In this document: piece by piece, positions 10,092 to 19,211 of the stretch
Layout of the letters: each line of letters starts with the position of its first letter
Numbering within the stretch: the first letter of the stretch is position 1
Source of the DNA: Halocatena pleomorpha
Lineage (GTDB): Archaea; Halobacteriota; Halobacteria; Halobacteriales; Haloarculaceae
Length of the DNA: 64,000 bases
Direction: 5' to 3'
NCBI RefSeq assembly: GCF_003862495.1
Contig: NZ_RRCH01000024.1
Span: forward strand, 1-64,000
Notes under the pieces: generated by a model
What the model was told of the DNA's origin: nothing
The model's database searches: none
What the model saw: the letters and a program-made list of their open reading frames with translations, nothing else
Program-made: the position numbers and the translations under genes

Positions 10092-11270
10092 CTACGATTG
10101 ATCGTCCTCTGATCGTTCGTCAGTCGGATGGCGTGCTCCAGTGAGCAGGGTCCATGGATTCACTGCATCGAGAGACAGCTCCGCTTTTTCTAGTGGATGG
10201 TGTTCATTCCCCATCTGTAACGTCCAATACGGAACCAACGCCGCATCAGTGCCATGCTCCTCGAGCAAGTGCGTGGAACGGTCTACTAACTCTTCAGGCG
10301 TCATCGAAGTGAGTGGCAGCACTGCTGTTGGCTGCGTTTGTGTTCTCTCTTTCTCTCCCGCTGTGTCGGGAACCAGCCAGTACGCCGGGATGATAGTGGG
10401 TGTCTTCTGCTCATCGGTCGACACAGAGTTGTCAGGGGGACCCCCACCAGTAAACTGGCGCGGATCAAGCTGATTAGCGATCCTGCCAGTGTCGATACCA
10501 GCGATCGGAGCAGTCGATGGATGTGCTTCTGTCGTTCGAGGCGAATCATCTGACTGGCCGCTTCTGGGTTGCGCCTCGCGCTCGTCTTGCCTTCCAGCCT
10601 GTTCCTCAAGCAACTCCACGATTCGGTGCAACAGACAGGCGTGTTCCTGTCCTTTCTCGGAGAGGATACAGTCGTCGCCATCGAACTTAATCGCATCGGC
10701 GTCCTTGAACCGTCGCAGAATCGTGCGAATCTGTTCGGTGGTACTGTGTTCTCCTCGTTCACGGTGTCGACGGTCAACAGCGTCGACGACTACCTCGACC
10801 GAAACCGGACGCGGGGTACCAAGGAGATCAACAATGCCACTCCGGCCCCGCAGTGCTTCAAGCACGAAAATAGGGGTTAGGCTGCGAGAATCACAGAGTG
10901 GCGTGAGACAGTCCGCGACCTGCTCTACCTCCGTATCTGTCTGCCAGTCGATCGTTGCCAGATCGACGCCAAGCCGTTCGGTCATCCCATCGAACAGTCC
11001 GATAACCGTTCGACCGGCGTCCGTCCCGGCGTAGCGCTGTCGGCCCTTCATGACCAGTGGGAGCGGCAGCTCTTCGAGCGAAAGCAAGTACTTCGAGACG
11101 GTTGATCGTGCACTTCCGATCGTCTCGGCGATCTCTCCCTGTGTTTGTGGATCGTCGTCGACAACGATGAGCAACGTCGCAAGCGTCCGTGGGGTGAGCG
11201 TCTGTAGGAGCTCACCGGCTTGAGCGAGCGCGTCCGTCGGCGGACCTGCCGTGACACTCTGCTGTGGCAT
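10092..11270 (-). CDS. Winged-helix DNA-binding protein, 392 aa
   Basis: The N-terminal 90 residues contain a MarR-like winged helix: LTPRTLATLLIVV, then GEIAETIGSARSTVSKYL as helix-turn-helix. A second HTH-like region (residues about 150-220) reads as another winged helix ending in FDGDDCILSEKG. A long acidic, Pro/Ser-rich linker follows, then a conserved-looking C-terminal segment. It heads the three-gene minus operon and is transcribed divergently from TFB across a 275-bp gap. A transcription regulator or plasmid-maintenance DNA-binding protein is likely. Confidence 0.7.
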   Translation of the reverse strand: MPQQSVTAGPPTDALAQAGELLQTLTPRTLATLLIVVDDDPQTQGEIAETIGSARSTVSKYLLSLEELPLPLVMKGRQRYAGTDAGRTVIGLFDGMTERLGVDLATIDWQTDTEVEQVADCLTPLCDSRSLTPIFVLEALRGRSGIVDLLGTPRPVSVEVVVDAVDRRHRERGEHSTTEQIRTILRRFKDADAIKFDGDDCILSEKGQEHACLLHRIVELLEEQAGRQDEREAQPRSGQSDDSPRTTEAHPSTAPIAGIDTGRIANQLDPRQFTGGGPPDNSVSTDEQKTPTIIPAYWLVPDTAGEKERTQTQPTAVLPLTSMTPEELVDRSTHLLEEHGTDAALVPYWTLQMGNEHHPLEKAELSLDAVNPWTLLTGARHPTDERSEDDQS

Positions 11271-11545
11271 ACACGAAAAATGTTACCTCCACTTGTAACT
11301 GTTTCCGTTGTAAAGGTGGCAGAGTTAATAATATCTTCCTTCTTCACGCCCTGAGGCTCACCTTCTGTTGGCGTTCCAAAAACCAGAACTTTGGGAGTTG
11401 TCTCCATCGTTTGGAACACTGTTCTGTATGAATCGGCCTATCTAGAACATTTTTATGTTTGTAGGTAACACAGACATGGTAGGCACATGGTTAGTCGAGA
11501 ACCAGTCAACCGGTCCCATCAGTCTAGGGCTACGCGGCTAGTGTC

Positions 11546-12490
11546 GTGGAAATGGTGGGCGACAGAGAGGAGATCCAGATGATCGTCCGTGACTCTACCG
11601 ATCAGGAGGTAGCTAAATGCCCCGAATGTAATGGTCCTATCTCTCCCGGTACAACCCTTGATGAAACCGTCTGTGAGGAATGCGGGCTTATCGTTGCCGA
11701 AGATCGTCTCGATCGCAGTCCGGAGTGGCGAGCGTTCACCCATCAGGAACACCAGCAGAAAGCACGGGTTGGTGCGCCAACAACCCCGACAATGCACGAC
11801 AAGGGGCTGTCGACACAGATCGGGTGGCAAAACAAGGACGCCAACGGACAGTCGCTGTCGCCTCGCAAGCGTAAGCAGCTGGGACGGCTCCGTAAGTGGC
11901 ACAAGCGCTGTCAGACGTGGGACGGGAAAGAGCGCAATCTCAAGCAGGCGTTTTCGGAGATCGACCGGATGGCGAGTGCGCTTGGACTACCCAAATCCGC
12001 CTGCGAGACGGCGAGCGTCATCTACCGACGTGCGTTGTCTGCGAACCTGCTACTCGGACGATCGATTGAGAGTGTCGCCACTGCCACGTTGTACGCCGCT
12101 GCCCGAACGGAAGGGATTCCTCGCACGCTCGATGAAATGACGTCCGTTGCGCGCGTCGAGTACAACCGAATCGCGCGGGCGTATCGAGCGGTCATCGCCG
12201 AGTTAGAGCTAGCGATCGAACCGACCGACCCGATAGCGTACCTCCCCCGGTTCACGTCCGAGTTGGACTGTTCGCAGGCAACCCACCGGAAGACCCGTGA
12301 ACTTCTCGAAGGCGTCGTTGGCAGGCACTATACCAGCGGGAAAAGCCCAGTCGGATTGGCCGCAGCAGCACTGTACGCTGGCTCGTGTCTCACTGGCGAT
12401 CCACTCACCCAACAAGAGATCAGCGACGTGGCCAACGTCACGACCATGACGATCCGGACTCACTACAGAGAGTTCCTCAACGATGAGTGA
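11546..12490 (+). CDS. tfb: Transcription initiation factor IIB (TFB)
   Basis: 314 residues from the GTG at 11546; an in-frame ATG at 11552 is an equally good start. The zinc ribbon is C25-x2-C28 ... C43-x2-C46, followed by the B-finger/linker (SPEWRAF) and two cyclin repeats of about 90 residues each (about 120-205 and 215-310), with the recognition helix near VTTMTIRTHYREF. TFB bridges TBP-TATA and RNA polymerase. Haloarchaea carry many paralogues, often on plasmids, and these can redirect transcription. It overlaps the next gene by 8 bp. Confidence 0.93.
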   Translation: MEMVGDREEIQMIVRDSTDQEVAKCPECNGPISPGTTLDETVCEECGLIVAEDRLDRSPEWRAFTHQEHQQKARVGAPTTPTMHDKGLSTQIGWQNKDANGQSLSPRKRKQLGRLRKWHKRCQTWDGKERNLKQAFSEIDRMASALGLPKSACETASVIYRRALSANLLLGRSIESVATATLYAAARTEGIPRTLDEMTSVARVEYNRIARAYRAVIAELELAIEPTDPIAYLPRFTSELDCSQATHRKTRELLEGVVGRHYTSGKSPVGLAAAALYAGSCLTGDPLTQQEISDVANVTTMTIRTHYREFLNDE

Positions 12491-12878
12491 TCCAATGACA
12501 GACAGAGCCACCGAGGGACACACCACTCACCAGATTTCGTGTCCGGACTGCGACCGAACCTTTCCGGCGCACCGAGCGCCGTATATCGATTACCGGGGTG
12601 AAGAGATAGCTGAATACACCTGTCCGGGGTGCCGGGACACCATCATTCATCATCCACCGGAGCAGTACATTGAGCGTCCACCAGCGATCGTCGATCACAC
12701 CATACTCACCGATGAGACGGACCAGCCCATCGCGCGGGTGTTCTTCGAGGACGGAGCGTGGTTGCAGTATCGAGCGACCGATCGCCGGTGGGTCCGCGAG
12801 GAGCTGTTGGGAAAAGTGCCGAGAGGGATTCTTTGTCTCATTACGAGAGACGATCTCCCAGTGTCCTCCGTTTCATAA
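12483..12878 (+). CDS. Small zinc-binding protein downstream of TFB
   Basis: 131 residues; the start overlaps the TFB stop by 8 bp, so the two are translationally coupled. Two CxxC pairs (C20/C23 and C47/C50) form a probable zinc ribbon separated by a YRGE-rich hairpin. A 70-residue domain follows with RVFFEDGAWLQYRATDRRW, like a small beta-sheet module. A partner or modulator of the TFB is suggested only by the coupling. Confidence 0.7.
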   Translation: MSDPMTDRATEGHTTHQISCPDCDRTFPAHRAPYIDYRGEEIAEYTCPGCRDTIIHHPPEQYIERPPAIVDHTILTDETDQPIARVFFEDGAWLQYRATDRRWVREELLGKVPRGILCLITRDDLPVSSVS

Positions 12879-12939
12879 GAGATCAATTAATACCATTATG
12901 TGATAACGATGCGTCCAAAAATCGCCCGACAGCGCAGCC

Positions 12940-13108
12940 GGTCAGGGATCGTGGTCAGGGATCGGCGAATATCGTAGTTTATTTCTGATGTAGAAATTCA
13001 AAAACACCATACAGCGAGAGTGGTCAGGGATCGCCCGAAAGGAGGGCATCTCTGAGAACGCCTGGTCAGGGATTCATCGCCAGACGGGACGGGATCCGGT
13101 CAGGGATC
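12940..13108 (+). repeat. Iteron array 1 (GGTCAGGGATC, five copies)
   Basis: Five direct repeats of GGTCAGGGAT(C/T) start at 12940, 12953, 13022, 13064 and 13098. The first two are spaced 13 bp apart. The last abuts the C6 tract of the 52-bp structured element. A second array with a related but different repeat lies at 14683. Direct repeats next to a hairpin and AT-rich DNA are typical of iteron-type replication or partition sites. Confidence 0.85.
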
Positions 13109-13159
13109 CCCCCGAAAAACCAACTGATATAGAGGGGGGGCAAAGCCGTTGGTTTTCGA
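13108..13159 (+). repeat. 52-bp structured element, copy 1
   Basis: C6, then GAAAAACCAAC, a 9-nt loop TGATATAGA, G7, CAAAGCC, then GTTGGTTTTCGA. C6 can pair with G7, and GAAAACCAAC can pair with GTTGGTTTTC. The order of the arms (1-2-1'-2') is that of an H-type pseudoknot. The same 52 bp recurs without a mismatch at 14851. AT-rich DNA follows both copies. Confidence 0.85.
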
Positions 13160-13369
13160 ATAGGGAAATACTATTCGGTCACAGAAATATGTTTGATATC
13201 CGTCCATTGTGTCGAGTGCCCAGAGACACCGTCGACGGTGAGTGAAGTTACACGGCCAGTGGCGGGGTACACCTCTAGAATACCTTGTGATGCCGCTCAG
13301 CGGGACGGCAATCAGAGGGCATAGTGGTCTGCACCGCAACCGCTAACTGCGTATGTAGACCGTCTGTAT

Positions 13370-13955
13370 GCACGAGTACGTCCATCCGCGTCTCCGACAG
13401 CACACAACGGAGGCTTGACAGCCTGCGGAGGGACGATGCAACGTTTGATGATCTCCTCGCACGCCTCGCCACGCGTGAGCGGCCAATTGACATTGGAGCA
13501 TGGAGTGAGAAAGACGCCGATCGGGTGCGGGCAGCCGAGAAACGCTCCCGAGAGAGTGTCGAGCGGTGACGGTTCTCGATAGTTCCGTCATCATCGATAT
13601 GCTGGAAGGCATTCTGGCGAGTGTCACAGCCGTCGAGGACTGCGGCCAGCTATACCTGACGGCCTCTCTGTGTGTTCGAGGTCGTGAATGGAGTGATTGG
13701 AAGCGGGCAGACTGACGTCGTGGCAGTGCGCCAGCAGTTTGGAGGCGTGCAAGCGCTCATCCTGAATGTGTAGATCACGCTGGAGGCACCCGAATGCAGG
13801 ACACGTTGCTGGCTGATGGCCAACGGAAGGCCGCCCGCAACCTGCTGGTCGTGGCGCCATACGGTCTAGAGGATGAACTCATCGTCGCAGACAACGATTT
13901 TGAAACCCACCGTCTCACCGACCTGATGGATGTCACGAACTTTCGTACCGAACAA
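13370..13955 (+). pseudogene. vapBC toxin-antitoxin pair, decayed
   Basis: The antitoxin portion (to 13569) reads TSIRVSDSTQRRLDSLRR and is clearly VapB-like, but its ATG at about 13369 is out of frame by one base. The toxin starts with GTG at 13566, overlapping the antitoxin stop by four bases as in live vapBC pairs. It opens with a PIN motif VLDSSVIID. Its frame breaks near 13665 (the CVFEVVNGVIG continuation is in another frame) and again near 13790; the PIN C-terminus (LIVADNDFETHRL) is in a third frame. It is therefore inactive. Confidence 0.8.
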
Positions 13956-14682
13956 TGGCGCATAGAGAGACGCATGACACGGTTCCCCGGCGCGCGTAGT
14001 TGCATCTCCCGCTCAAGGGGGCCTCCTTGGCCTATGATGTGTCATCTCCAATACAGCCCTGGCTCCGCCTACCACGAAAGGGGAAACGATACGTAGACGA
14101 ACGACCGCAGGGCACGATCAACGAAGAGAACCAAGACGACGATGTTCGAGACACCCATTCGTCGATAGGACAGCGAAGGCACTCGTGCGTTGTATGCTCA
14201 TAGAGAACCATCCAACCGGCCTCACAATCAGAACTGTCTCGATCGGAGGACTGGTTCGCCGGCTCGGGCATGAGCGGCGCTCGCGATCTTTACAGATCGT
14301 CTCAACGACGCGCTCGGTCTCGAGGAACTCACCGACTCGCTGGCTGCGTTCATCACCCCGCTCGAGGAACGTCGCAACGCTGGCGCTGTCCTTCGAGTTC
14401 GAGCGCCGCACTGACGACGTCACTCACGGGACTGTCGCACTCGTCCGTTTGGCCCTTCAACGCTAGCGGGCTGTACGGTCACGGGCGGCGATCTACACAG
14501 TAGTACGTCGCTATAAGAACTGACGTACACCTAGCAGCACACGAGCTGCCACGTGCTGGTCACAGGAACGCCGTTCGTCCGGTCCGGGGCAGCAGTACGG
14601 GAGTGACCACCTATATAAAATATATTTGTTATTTCATACTCATTGAAATCATCTATCCAATAATCGCGAGACGGCGCGGTGA
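13956..14682. other. Degenerate region between the two iteron modules
   Basis: Only scraps of coding sequence remain. Around 14300-14466 two plus frames read LEELTDSLAAFITPLEERR and then FEFERRTDDVTHGTVALVRL, one broken gene of unknown type. The rest shows no protein-like frame. Confidence 0.5.
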
Positions 14683-14851
14683 GTCAAGGGTGTGGTCAAG
14701 GGTCACTGGTGACACTCGTATTTATCTCCCAAATAACTCTGAAAATAACACGACGGGAAGGCGAGTCAAGGGTCGTGGTCAAGGGTCGAAGATTCTCGCT
14801 TGCGCGCGTCAAGGGTCGAATCGATAGACGGCAGTCGGTTCGTCAAGGGTC
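14683..14851 (+). repeat. Iteron array 2 (GTCAAGGGTC, six copies)
   Basis: Six direct repeats of GTCAAGGGT(C) start at 14683, 14695, 14765, 14778, 14808 and 14842. Two close pairs are 12-13 bp apart, as in array 1, and the last copy again abuts the C6 tract of the structured element. Spacing and total length match array 1, but the repeat unit has diverged at two positions in a coordinated way. Confidence 0.85.
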
Positions 14852-14902
14852 CCCCCGAAAAACCAACTGATATAGAGGGGGGGCAAAGCCGTTGGTTTTC
14901 GA
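14851..14902 (+). repeat. 52-bp structured element, copy 2
   Basis: Identical over 52 bp to the element at 13108-13159, including both interleaved pairing arms (CGAAAAACCAAC at 14856-14867 with GTTGGTTTTCG at 14891-14901, and C6 with G7). It is followed by AT-rich sequence (GGATATTTCC...TAATTAATACATTAGATAT). Confidence 0.85.
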
Positions 14903-16029
14903 GCGTGGATATTTCCTATAGAGTAATTAATACATTAGATATCTGACTATGATCAGCAGGGTGGCTGAAGGATACCTACCAGGGGGGTGTGTCAGTATCA
15001 GCCGGCCACTCTGGCAGTGGCCGGGCAGCGATCGAGTGATGCGTCACTGGCGCTAGCGCGCCCTGCCAGCGAACCACGCTGTATGCTGGGATGGATTTCC
15101 CAGTAGTGGTCAGGACTGAACCGCTAAGAGCATCGGGGCGACCAACGACGATGGCGATGGCAGTGCTGGACAGCACTCACTGCTCACAGGACGGCCCCAG
15201 TCAGTCGGGCCTCAGGTCCGATCACTTGGCGAGAACACTGGCCCAGCAGCGGATTGCTCCGTGACGACCATCGGTCCCTCTGTCCGATCGATCCCACGCC
15301 CAGTTTGGGTCTCAGTTGCGGGCCACAAGTGCCCGGACAGCCAGCCGGCACCGACGGGGGGATACCTCACCGAATATCACACCGTGTTTCCGATGAAATC
15401 CGCATACCAGCATTGGGTCCAATACTGCACCACAGGGGTGTGTGGTAGTGAAACTGAGCACTCCGCTGGGGCCTCGAACACACACCGGTTTGCACGAGAA
15501 AAACCGCGAGCCTGCTCGGGGAACTGACCGGCAACGACGAGCTCATGAACCCACGGTGGGCCCCCGGGTGTCCACGCACCACGACCGGCTGAGGGTGCGA
15601 CCTTCCATGCACTGGTAAGGGTGCTGGGTGACAACTACGAGGCCGACCGATCGATGCTCGGGGACCGGGGCATCACCTGTGACCGACATTTCCGGCCGGC
15701 CTACACGGCAACCAGAGTACCACCGGACTCCAGTCTAGTACTCCGAGTCGCCGCCGAGTGGACATCACTGGTGGCACCGATAGCTCCTGAGCTACCAGTA
15801 CCGGCCGCACCGTCGACGAGCTAAAGCACCAGCTACCCAGAGGCCACCCGCCGACTGCCCAAGAGAACACTGGACGTTCTGAGACAGCGACGGCCCCTTA
15901 CGGCGGTCAACAGCGCCCTCTCAGCCGACTACAGACACGTGGCCGAGCTCGGCGAGCAGCGTGTCCACTGTCCCGATCGGTGTGCTCTCAACACGCGTGA
16001 TCGCTCACCAACCCGTCTCAATACACCAC
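14903..16029. other. Non-coding, palindrome-rich stretch
   Basis: No frame of protein-like composition on either strand. The DNA is unusually dense in CAGT/ACTG and CCAG/CTGG words and short inverted repeats (for example around 15000-15070 and 15150-15210). A short plus-strand frame near 15880-15980 (SALSADYRHVAELGEQ) may be the tail of a lost gene. Confidence 0.45.
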
Positions 16030-16479
16030 TCACACGTCACCAGTGTCAGCAGGGACGAGCGTCAATCCAAGGGTGCGAAAATCCCCGTCAAACGCGAAAA
16101 TATGTTCACTGTCCCGATCGATAGCAAGAACACCAGTCATGTGATCGGTGAACGAGATGGCATGATCGTCGTAGCGGGCAAACTGTACACAGGCAGCCTC
16201 AAAGTCCGCTTCACTCGGATGGATGAGCGTCAGTGAATCGGACTGTCGAAGCCGATCTAACGTGGCCGACGCTCGCTCATGGGTGTGTTTGCGCCGAATC
16301 AGCGTGGTGAGTTCATCGAGAACATATGTCGAGGTGTAGAGGGGCCGGTACGCGAGCTCGCCCGTTTGAATCGCATCGAACACCGCTCGGGCTCGCTCAT
16401 GACGCGGGGCGTTATCGACAAACCGCGCGAACAACGCACCCGTGTCGAGAAACAACGCTGTTGCTCCTGCCCGACTCAT
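16030..16479 (-). CDS. PIN-domain ribonuclease toxin (VapC-like)
   Basis: 149 residues. Acidic residues of the PIN active site are present: D12 in ALFLDTGAL, D55/E56 in YVLDELTTL, D112 in ISFTDHMT and D131/D133 in FAFDGDF. The family cleaves RNA, commonly tRNA or rRNA, when freed from its antitoxin. The start ATG at 16479 directly follows the antitoxin stop (TAAATG), so the pair is translationally coupled. Confidence 0.88.
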   Translation of the reverse strand: MSRAGATALFLDTGALFARFVDNAPRHERARAVFDAIQTGELAYRPLYTSTYVLDELTTLIRRKHTHERASATLDRLRQSDSLTLIHPSEADFEAACVQFARYDDHAISFTDHMTGVLAIDRDSEHIFAFDGDFRTLGLTLVPADTGDV

Positions 16480-16842
16480 TTAGCTGTTAACCTCACCGTA
16501 CAGCACATCATCAATCGCCTCCTCGTCAATCGGCTCTTCAAGAGTGAACGTTGGAGCCGAAAACAGCGGATCATCAGCCGGGATCGCGGTCACTTCGTCC
16601 TCTCCGGCGTCGCTCACCCACCAGACGACGGCCCGTCCCCCGACTTTCTTTCGGTCGACAGTCCCCTGCTCTTGGAGCGCGAGCAACCGCTCACGCACCG
16701 CACGGCGACCGATTGGCAGTTCCGCCGCGAGTTCGGCAGCCGTTCCGACGTGACCAGGGGCCTGTTCAAGTGCCGTGAGGATTGCCTCATCGGACACCCG
16801 AGCCGTATACTTCCCACTGTCGTCGCGATTCGCATCTGACAT
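16480..16842 (-). CDS. Winged-helix antitoxin-type regulator
   Basis: 120 residues from ATG 16842 (an in-frame upstream ATG at 16884 lies too near the presumed TATA box). The core is a winged helix: EAILTALEQAPGHVGTAAELA, then GRRAVRERLLALQEQGTVDRKK. An acidic tail (EEPIDEEAIDDVLYGEV) probably docks on the PIN toxin. Gene order antitoxin then toxin, with abutting stop and start, matches type II systems. An inverted repeat in the promoter suggests autorepression. Confidence 0.75.
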   Translation of the reverse strand: MSDANRDDSGKYTARVSDEAILTALEQAPGHVGTAAELAAELPIGRRAVRERLLALQEQGTVDRKKVGGRAVVWWVSDAGEDEVTAIPADDPLFSAPTFTLEEPIDEEAIDDVLYGEVNS

Positions 16843-16877
16843 ACACGACGGTAGACGCGCTGCTGCCTTAACCATTT

Positions 16878-16904
16878 CCCACATTGGTAGTGGGCCTATT
16901 TAAC
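16878..16904 (-). promoter_or_regulatory. Promoter and probable operator of the PIN toxin-antitoxin operon
   Basis: Minus-strand TATA-like GTTAAATAG at 16896-16904 is immediately followed by the inverted repeat CCCAC-7-GTGGG at 16878-16894, which spans the expected transcription start. Bound protein there would block initiation. Confidence 0.5.
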
Positions 16905-16950
16905 ACCATGTAACACATGGGAACAGGAGGGCAGACTGCTCTCGTGACGT

Positions 16951-16989
16951 GTGTTCACATGGAGTCACGTGTTCACAACACATGAACAC
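16951..16989. promoter_or_regulatory. GTGTTCA repeats upstream of xseA
   Basis: GTGTTCACA occurs at 16951 and 16969, and the second copy forms an inverted repeat with TGAACAC at 16983-16989 (7-bp spacer). It lies between the toxin-antitoxin promoter and xseA, so it could bind a regulator of either. Confidence 0.4.
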
Positions 16990-17150
16990 AGTTGTCTCAT
17001 TGAGGGATGCCCTGGCGACGTACACGCGAAGCCACCGGCACAATAGCCACTCATCACTATCTCACAAGGATTCGATAGAGCAACCACCACACTGCTCGCG
17101 GGTGACCGGTCCCATAGATTTTTCACACATCGCCGTTACATGTGGAATCA

Positions 17151-18635
17151 ATGGGTGTCGAGCCGTCGACAGAGACGCAGGCCACCAAGGAACTGACATC
17201 CTTGCAGGACACACTTGAGAGCGACCAGATCGCGTTCGTCGATACGGTTGCTACCGAGATCGAGACAGTGCTCGAAGCGGCCAGCGAGCTCCACCGCTAT
17301 GAGTACGTGATCGGGGAGGTTACCAACTACGGCATCTCATCGAACGACCACGTGCACTTCGATCTCGTCCACGAGGGCTGTCAGCTCCACTGTGTGGTCC
17401 TCCACTTCCGCCGGGAGGACATTCCCACAGAGCTCGAGGACGGAGTGCAAGTTGCTGTCACTGGCGAGCTTTCGTTTTATACCGTCGACAACTACTGTTC
17501 GATCATGGTCGAGGACGCCGTCACCGTCGGGGAGGGCACCTACCAACAGACTTACGAGGCCAACAAGCAACTGCTCGCCGACGACGGACTCCTTGATGAC
17601 GCCACGAAACAACCCCTGCCAGACTATCCCTCCTGTGTTGGTCTTGTCACCAGTGCAGCGAGCGACGCCCGTGACGATGCGGTGACGAGCATCCACCGCC
17701 GCCATCCCGGTGTGGCAATCATCGTTCAGGACACGACCGTTCAGGGTGAGAGCGCAGGGCCATCGATGATGCAAGCAATCGGCACCCTCGATACGGACGC
17801 GCGGGTCGATGTGATCGTCTTGACACGCGGGGGCGGGTCTGACACCCATCTCCGCGTGTTCAACGATACCGCGCTCTGTCGTGTGGTCCACAATACGCAG
17901 ACCCCGATCGCTGTCGGCGTGGGCCATGAGGCTGATCGCACGCTTGCTGAGGATGTCGCCGACCAGCGCGTGATGACCCCCACGGAGGTCGGCCAAATCG
18001 TGCCACGCTATGAGACACTGACTGAGCAACTCACCCAGCAACACGAGCAACTCACGACGGCCTCCACCCAGCTAGCGAACGATCGCGTCATCGCCCTGCA
18101 ACAGCGGCTGACTCAGAGCTATGAGCAGCACGTGATGAGCGAACTCGATGCCCTAACAACCACCCTTACCAACACCTACGAGACACTCGCCTCCCGCAAA
18201 CGCTACGAACACGAACAACTCGACAGACAACACGACCACCTTGCCGCCGCCTACCGACAGGTGGTAACCAATAAGCTCACCGGTCAGCACCAACGGCTTG
18301 AGCAGGCCTACGAGCGGCACCTAACACGTGTGCTCACCGATCGGGCAACGACACTGAATCACGCCTACAGCAGCCTCAAACGACAGAGACACCGCGACCG
18401 GGAACAGCTCATGCAACAGCACAACCGGCTCGATGTAGCGTACACCCAAACTGTGTCTGACCGGGTGAACAACGCCAGCCAGCGACTTGATCATGCCTAT
18501 GAGGTTCTTGAACAGCAAAAGCGCCATGAGCGCGAACAGGCCCAAACGACGCACGCTCACCATCGCCAACAGATCGCTCTCGCTGCCTTGCTTCTGCTTG
18601 TGATATTACTCGTTGGCTATATCATACTAACGTGA
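17151..18635 (+). CDS. xseA: Exodeoxyribonuclease VII large subunit with a C-terminal membrane segment
   Basis: 494 residues from ATG 17151. An OB-fold nucleic-acid-binding domain (to about 120) is followed by the XseA catalytic core: VGLVTSAASDARDD, VIVLTRGGGS, then FNDTALCRVV and VGVGHEADRTLAEDVADQR. A long coiled-coil region follows, rich in Gln/His/Arg heptads, in which the large subunit binds XseB copies. The last 20 residues are a continuous hydrophobic helix (LLLLVILLVGYIILT), unusual for this cytosolic nuclease. xseB follows 25 bp downstream. The complex degrades single-stranded DNA. Confidence 0.92.
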   Translation: MGVEPSTETQATKELTSLQDTLESDQIAFVDTVATEIETVLEAASELHRYEYVIGEVTNYGISSNDHVHFDLVHEGCQLHCVVLHFRREDIPTELEDGVQVAVTGELSFYTVDNYCSIMVEDAVTVGEGTYQQTYEANKQLLADDGLLDDATKQPLPDYPSCVGLVTSAASDARDDAVTSIHRRHPGVAIIVQDTTVQGESAGPSMMQAIGTLDTDARVDVIVLTRGGGSDTHLRVFNDTALCRVVHNTQTPIAVGVGHEADRTLAEDVADQRVMTPTEVGQIVPRYETLTEQLTQQHEQLTTASTQLANDRVIALQQRLTQSYEQHVMSELDALTTTLTNTYETLASRKRYEHEQLDRQHDHLAAAYRQVVTNKLTGQHQRLEQAYERHLTRVLTDRATTLNHAYSSLKRQRHRDREQLMQQHNRLDVAYTQTVSDRVNNASQRLDHAYEVLEQQKRHEREQAQTTHAHHRQQIALAALLLLVILLVGYIILT

Positions 18636-18659
18636 GTACAACCGAGACACCACCAACCA

Positions 18660-18863
18660 ATGACTGACACACCAACTAACGTATCCGCGGACGCATCGAT
18701 CGCTGAGAAACAACAGCGCCTCGAAGCCATCATCGACAAGCTCGAGGATGGCGCAGTCTCACTCGAGCGAGCGAAAGAACTCCACGAGGAAGGCACAGCA
18801 CTCATCGAGGCGCTTGAAGAGGAGCTAGCCCTCGGGGACGGGGAGGTCATAGAACGGACCTGA
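18660..18863 (+). CDS. xseB: Exodeoxyribonuclease VII small subunit
   Basis: 67 residues with the family signature: KQQRLEAIIDKLEDGAVSLE, then KELHEEGTALIEALEEEL, two antiparallel helices that pack on the XseA coiled coil. Normal length for XseB. It lies 25 bp behind xseA and is surely co-transcribed. Confidence 0.92.
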   Translation: MTDTPTNVSADASIAEKQQRLEAIIDKLEDGAVSLERAKELHEEGTALIEALEEELALGDGEVIERT

Positions 18864-19087
18864 TCACACGTCAACTCATTGCCGATGCAGTCGCTTCTTG
18901 ATTCTTCATCGACTTCTTTCTCGACAACAGTTGAATCCCAACCGTTGGCCACCTCTGCGGCATACAAGTCCACCGACTCAAGCCATTTCAGGGAGTATCT
19001 TGTGATGTGCCGATCCATCAGTTATATATGCCAGACTAAACGGATCAATATCACCCCGTACCACTACTTCTAACTATTTAAATGGAT

Positions 19088-19195
19088 GCACCCCTTCATT
19101 TCCAACAGCTGTCTGACGCGTGTCGGACCTCAGCTTCTACCCCAACCATTTGTTCCAAGTTTTAAGTCAGCATCCCCCCACCACTTCCACCTTAT
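19088..19195 (-). repeat. Origin-recognition-box-like cluster 3' of orc1
   Basis: CCCCTTCATTTCCAAC at 19091-19106 is the reverse complement of GTTGGAAATGAAGGGG, close to the haloarchaeal ORB core (TGGAAAN-GAAGGGG). Two weaker copies follow: CCCCAACCATTTGTTCCAAG near 19140 and a CCCCCCACCACTTCCACC near 19174. Confidence 0.6.
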
Positions 19196-19211
19196 TATTG
19201 AAAAAGTCACG

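Noticed and set aside
17337-18050. Minus-strand 237-aa frame
   Set aside because: Lies wholly within xseA on the opposite strand; no motif and shadow-type composition.
18879-19018. Minus-strand small gene starting at 19018 and overlapping xseB
   Set aside because: The first 50 residues look protein-like, but the frame then runs antisense through xseB and the TATA-like sequence is too close to the ATG.
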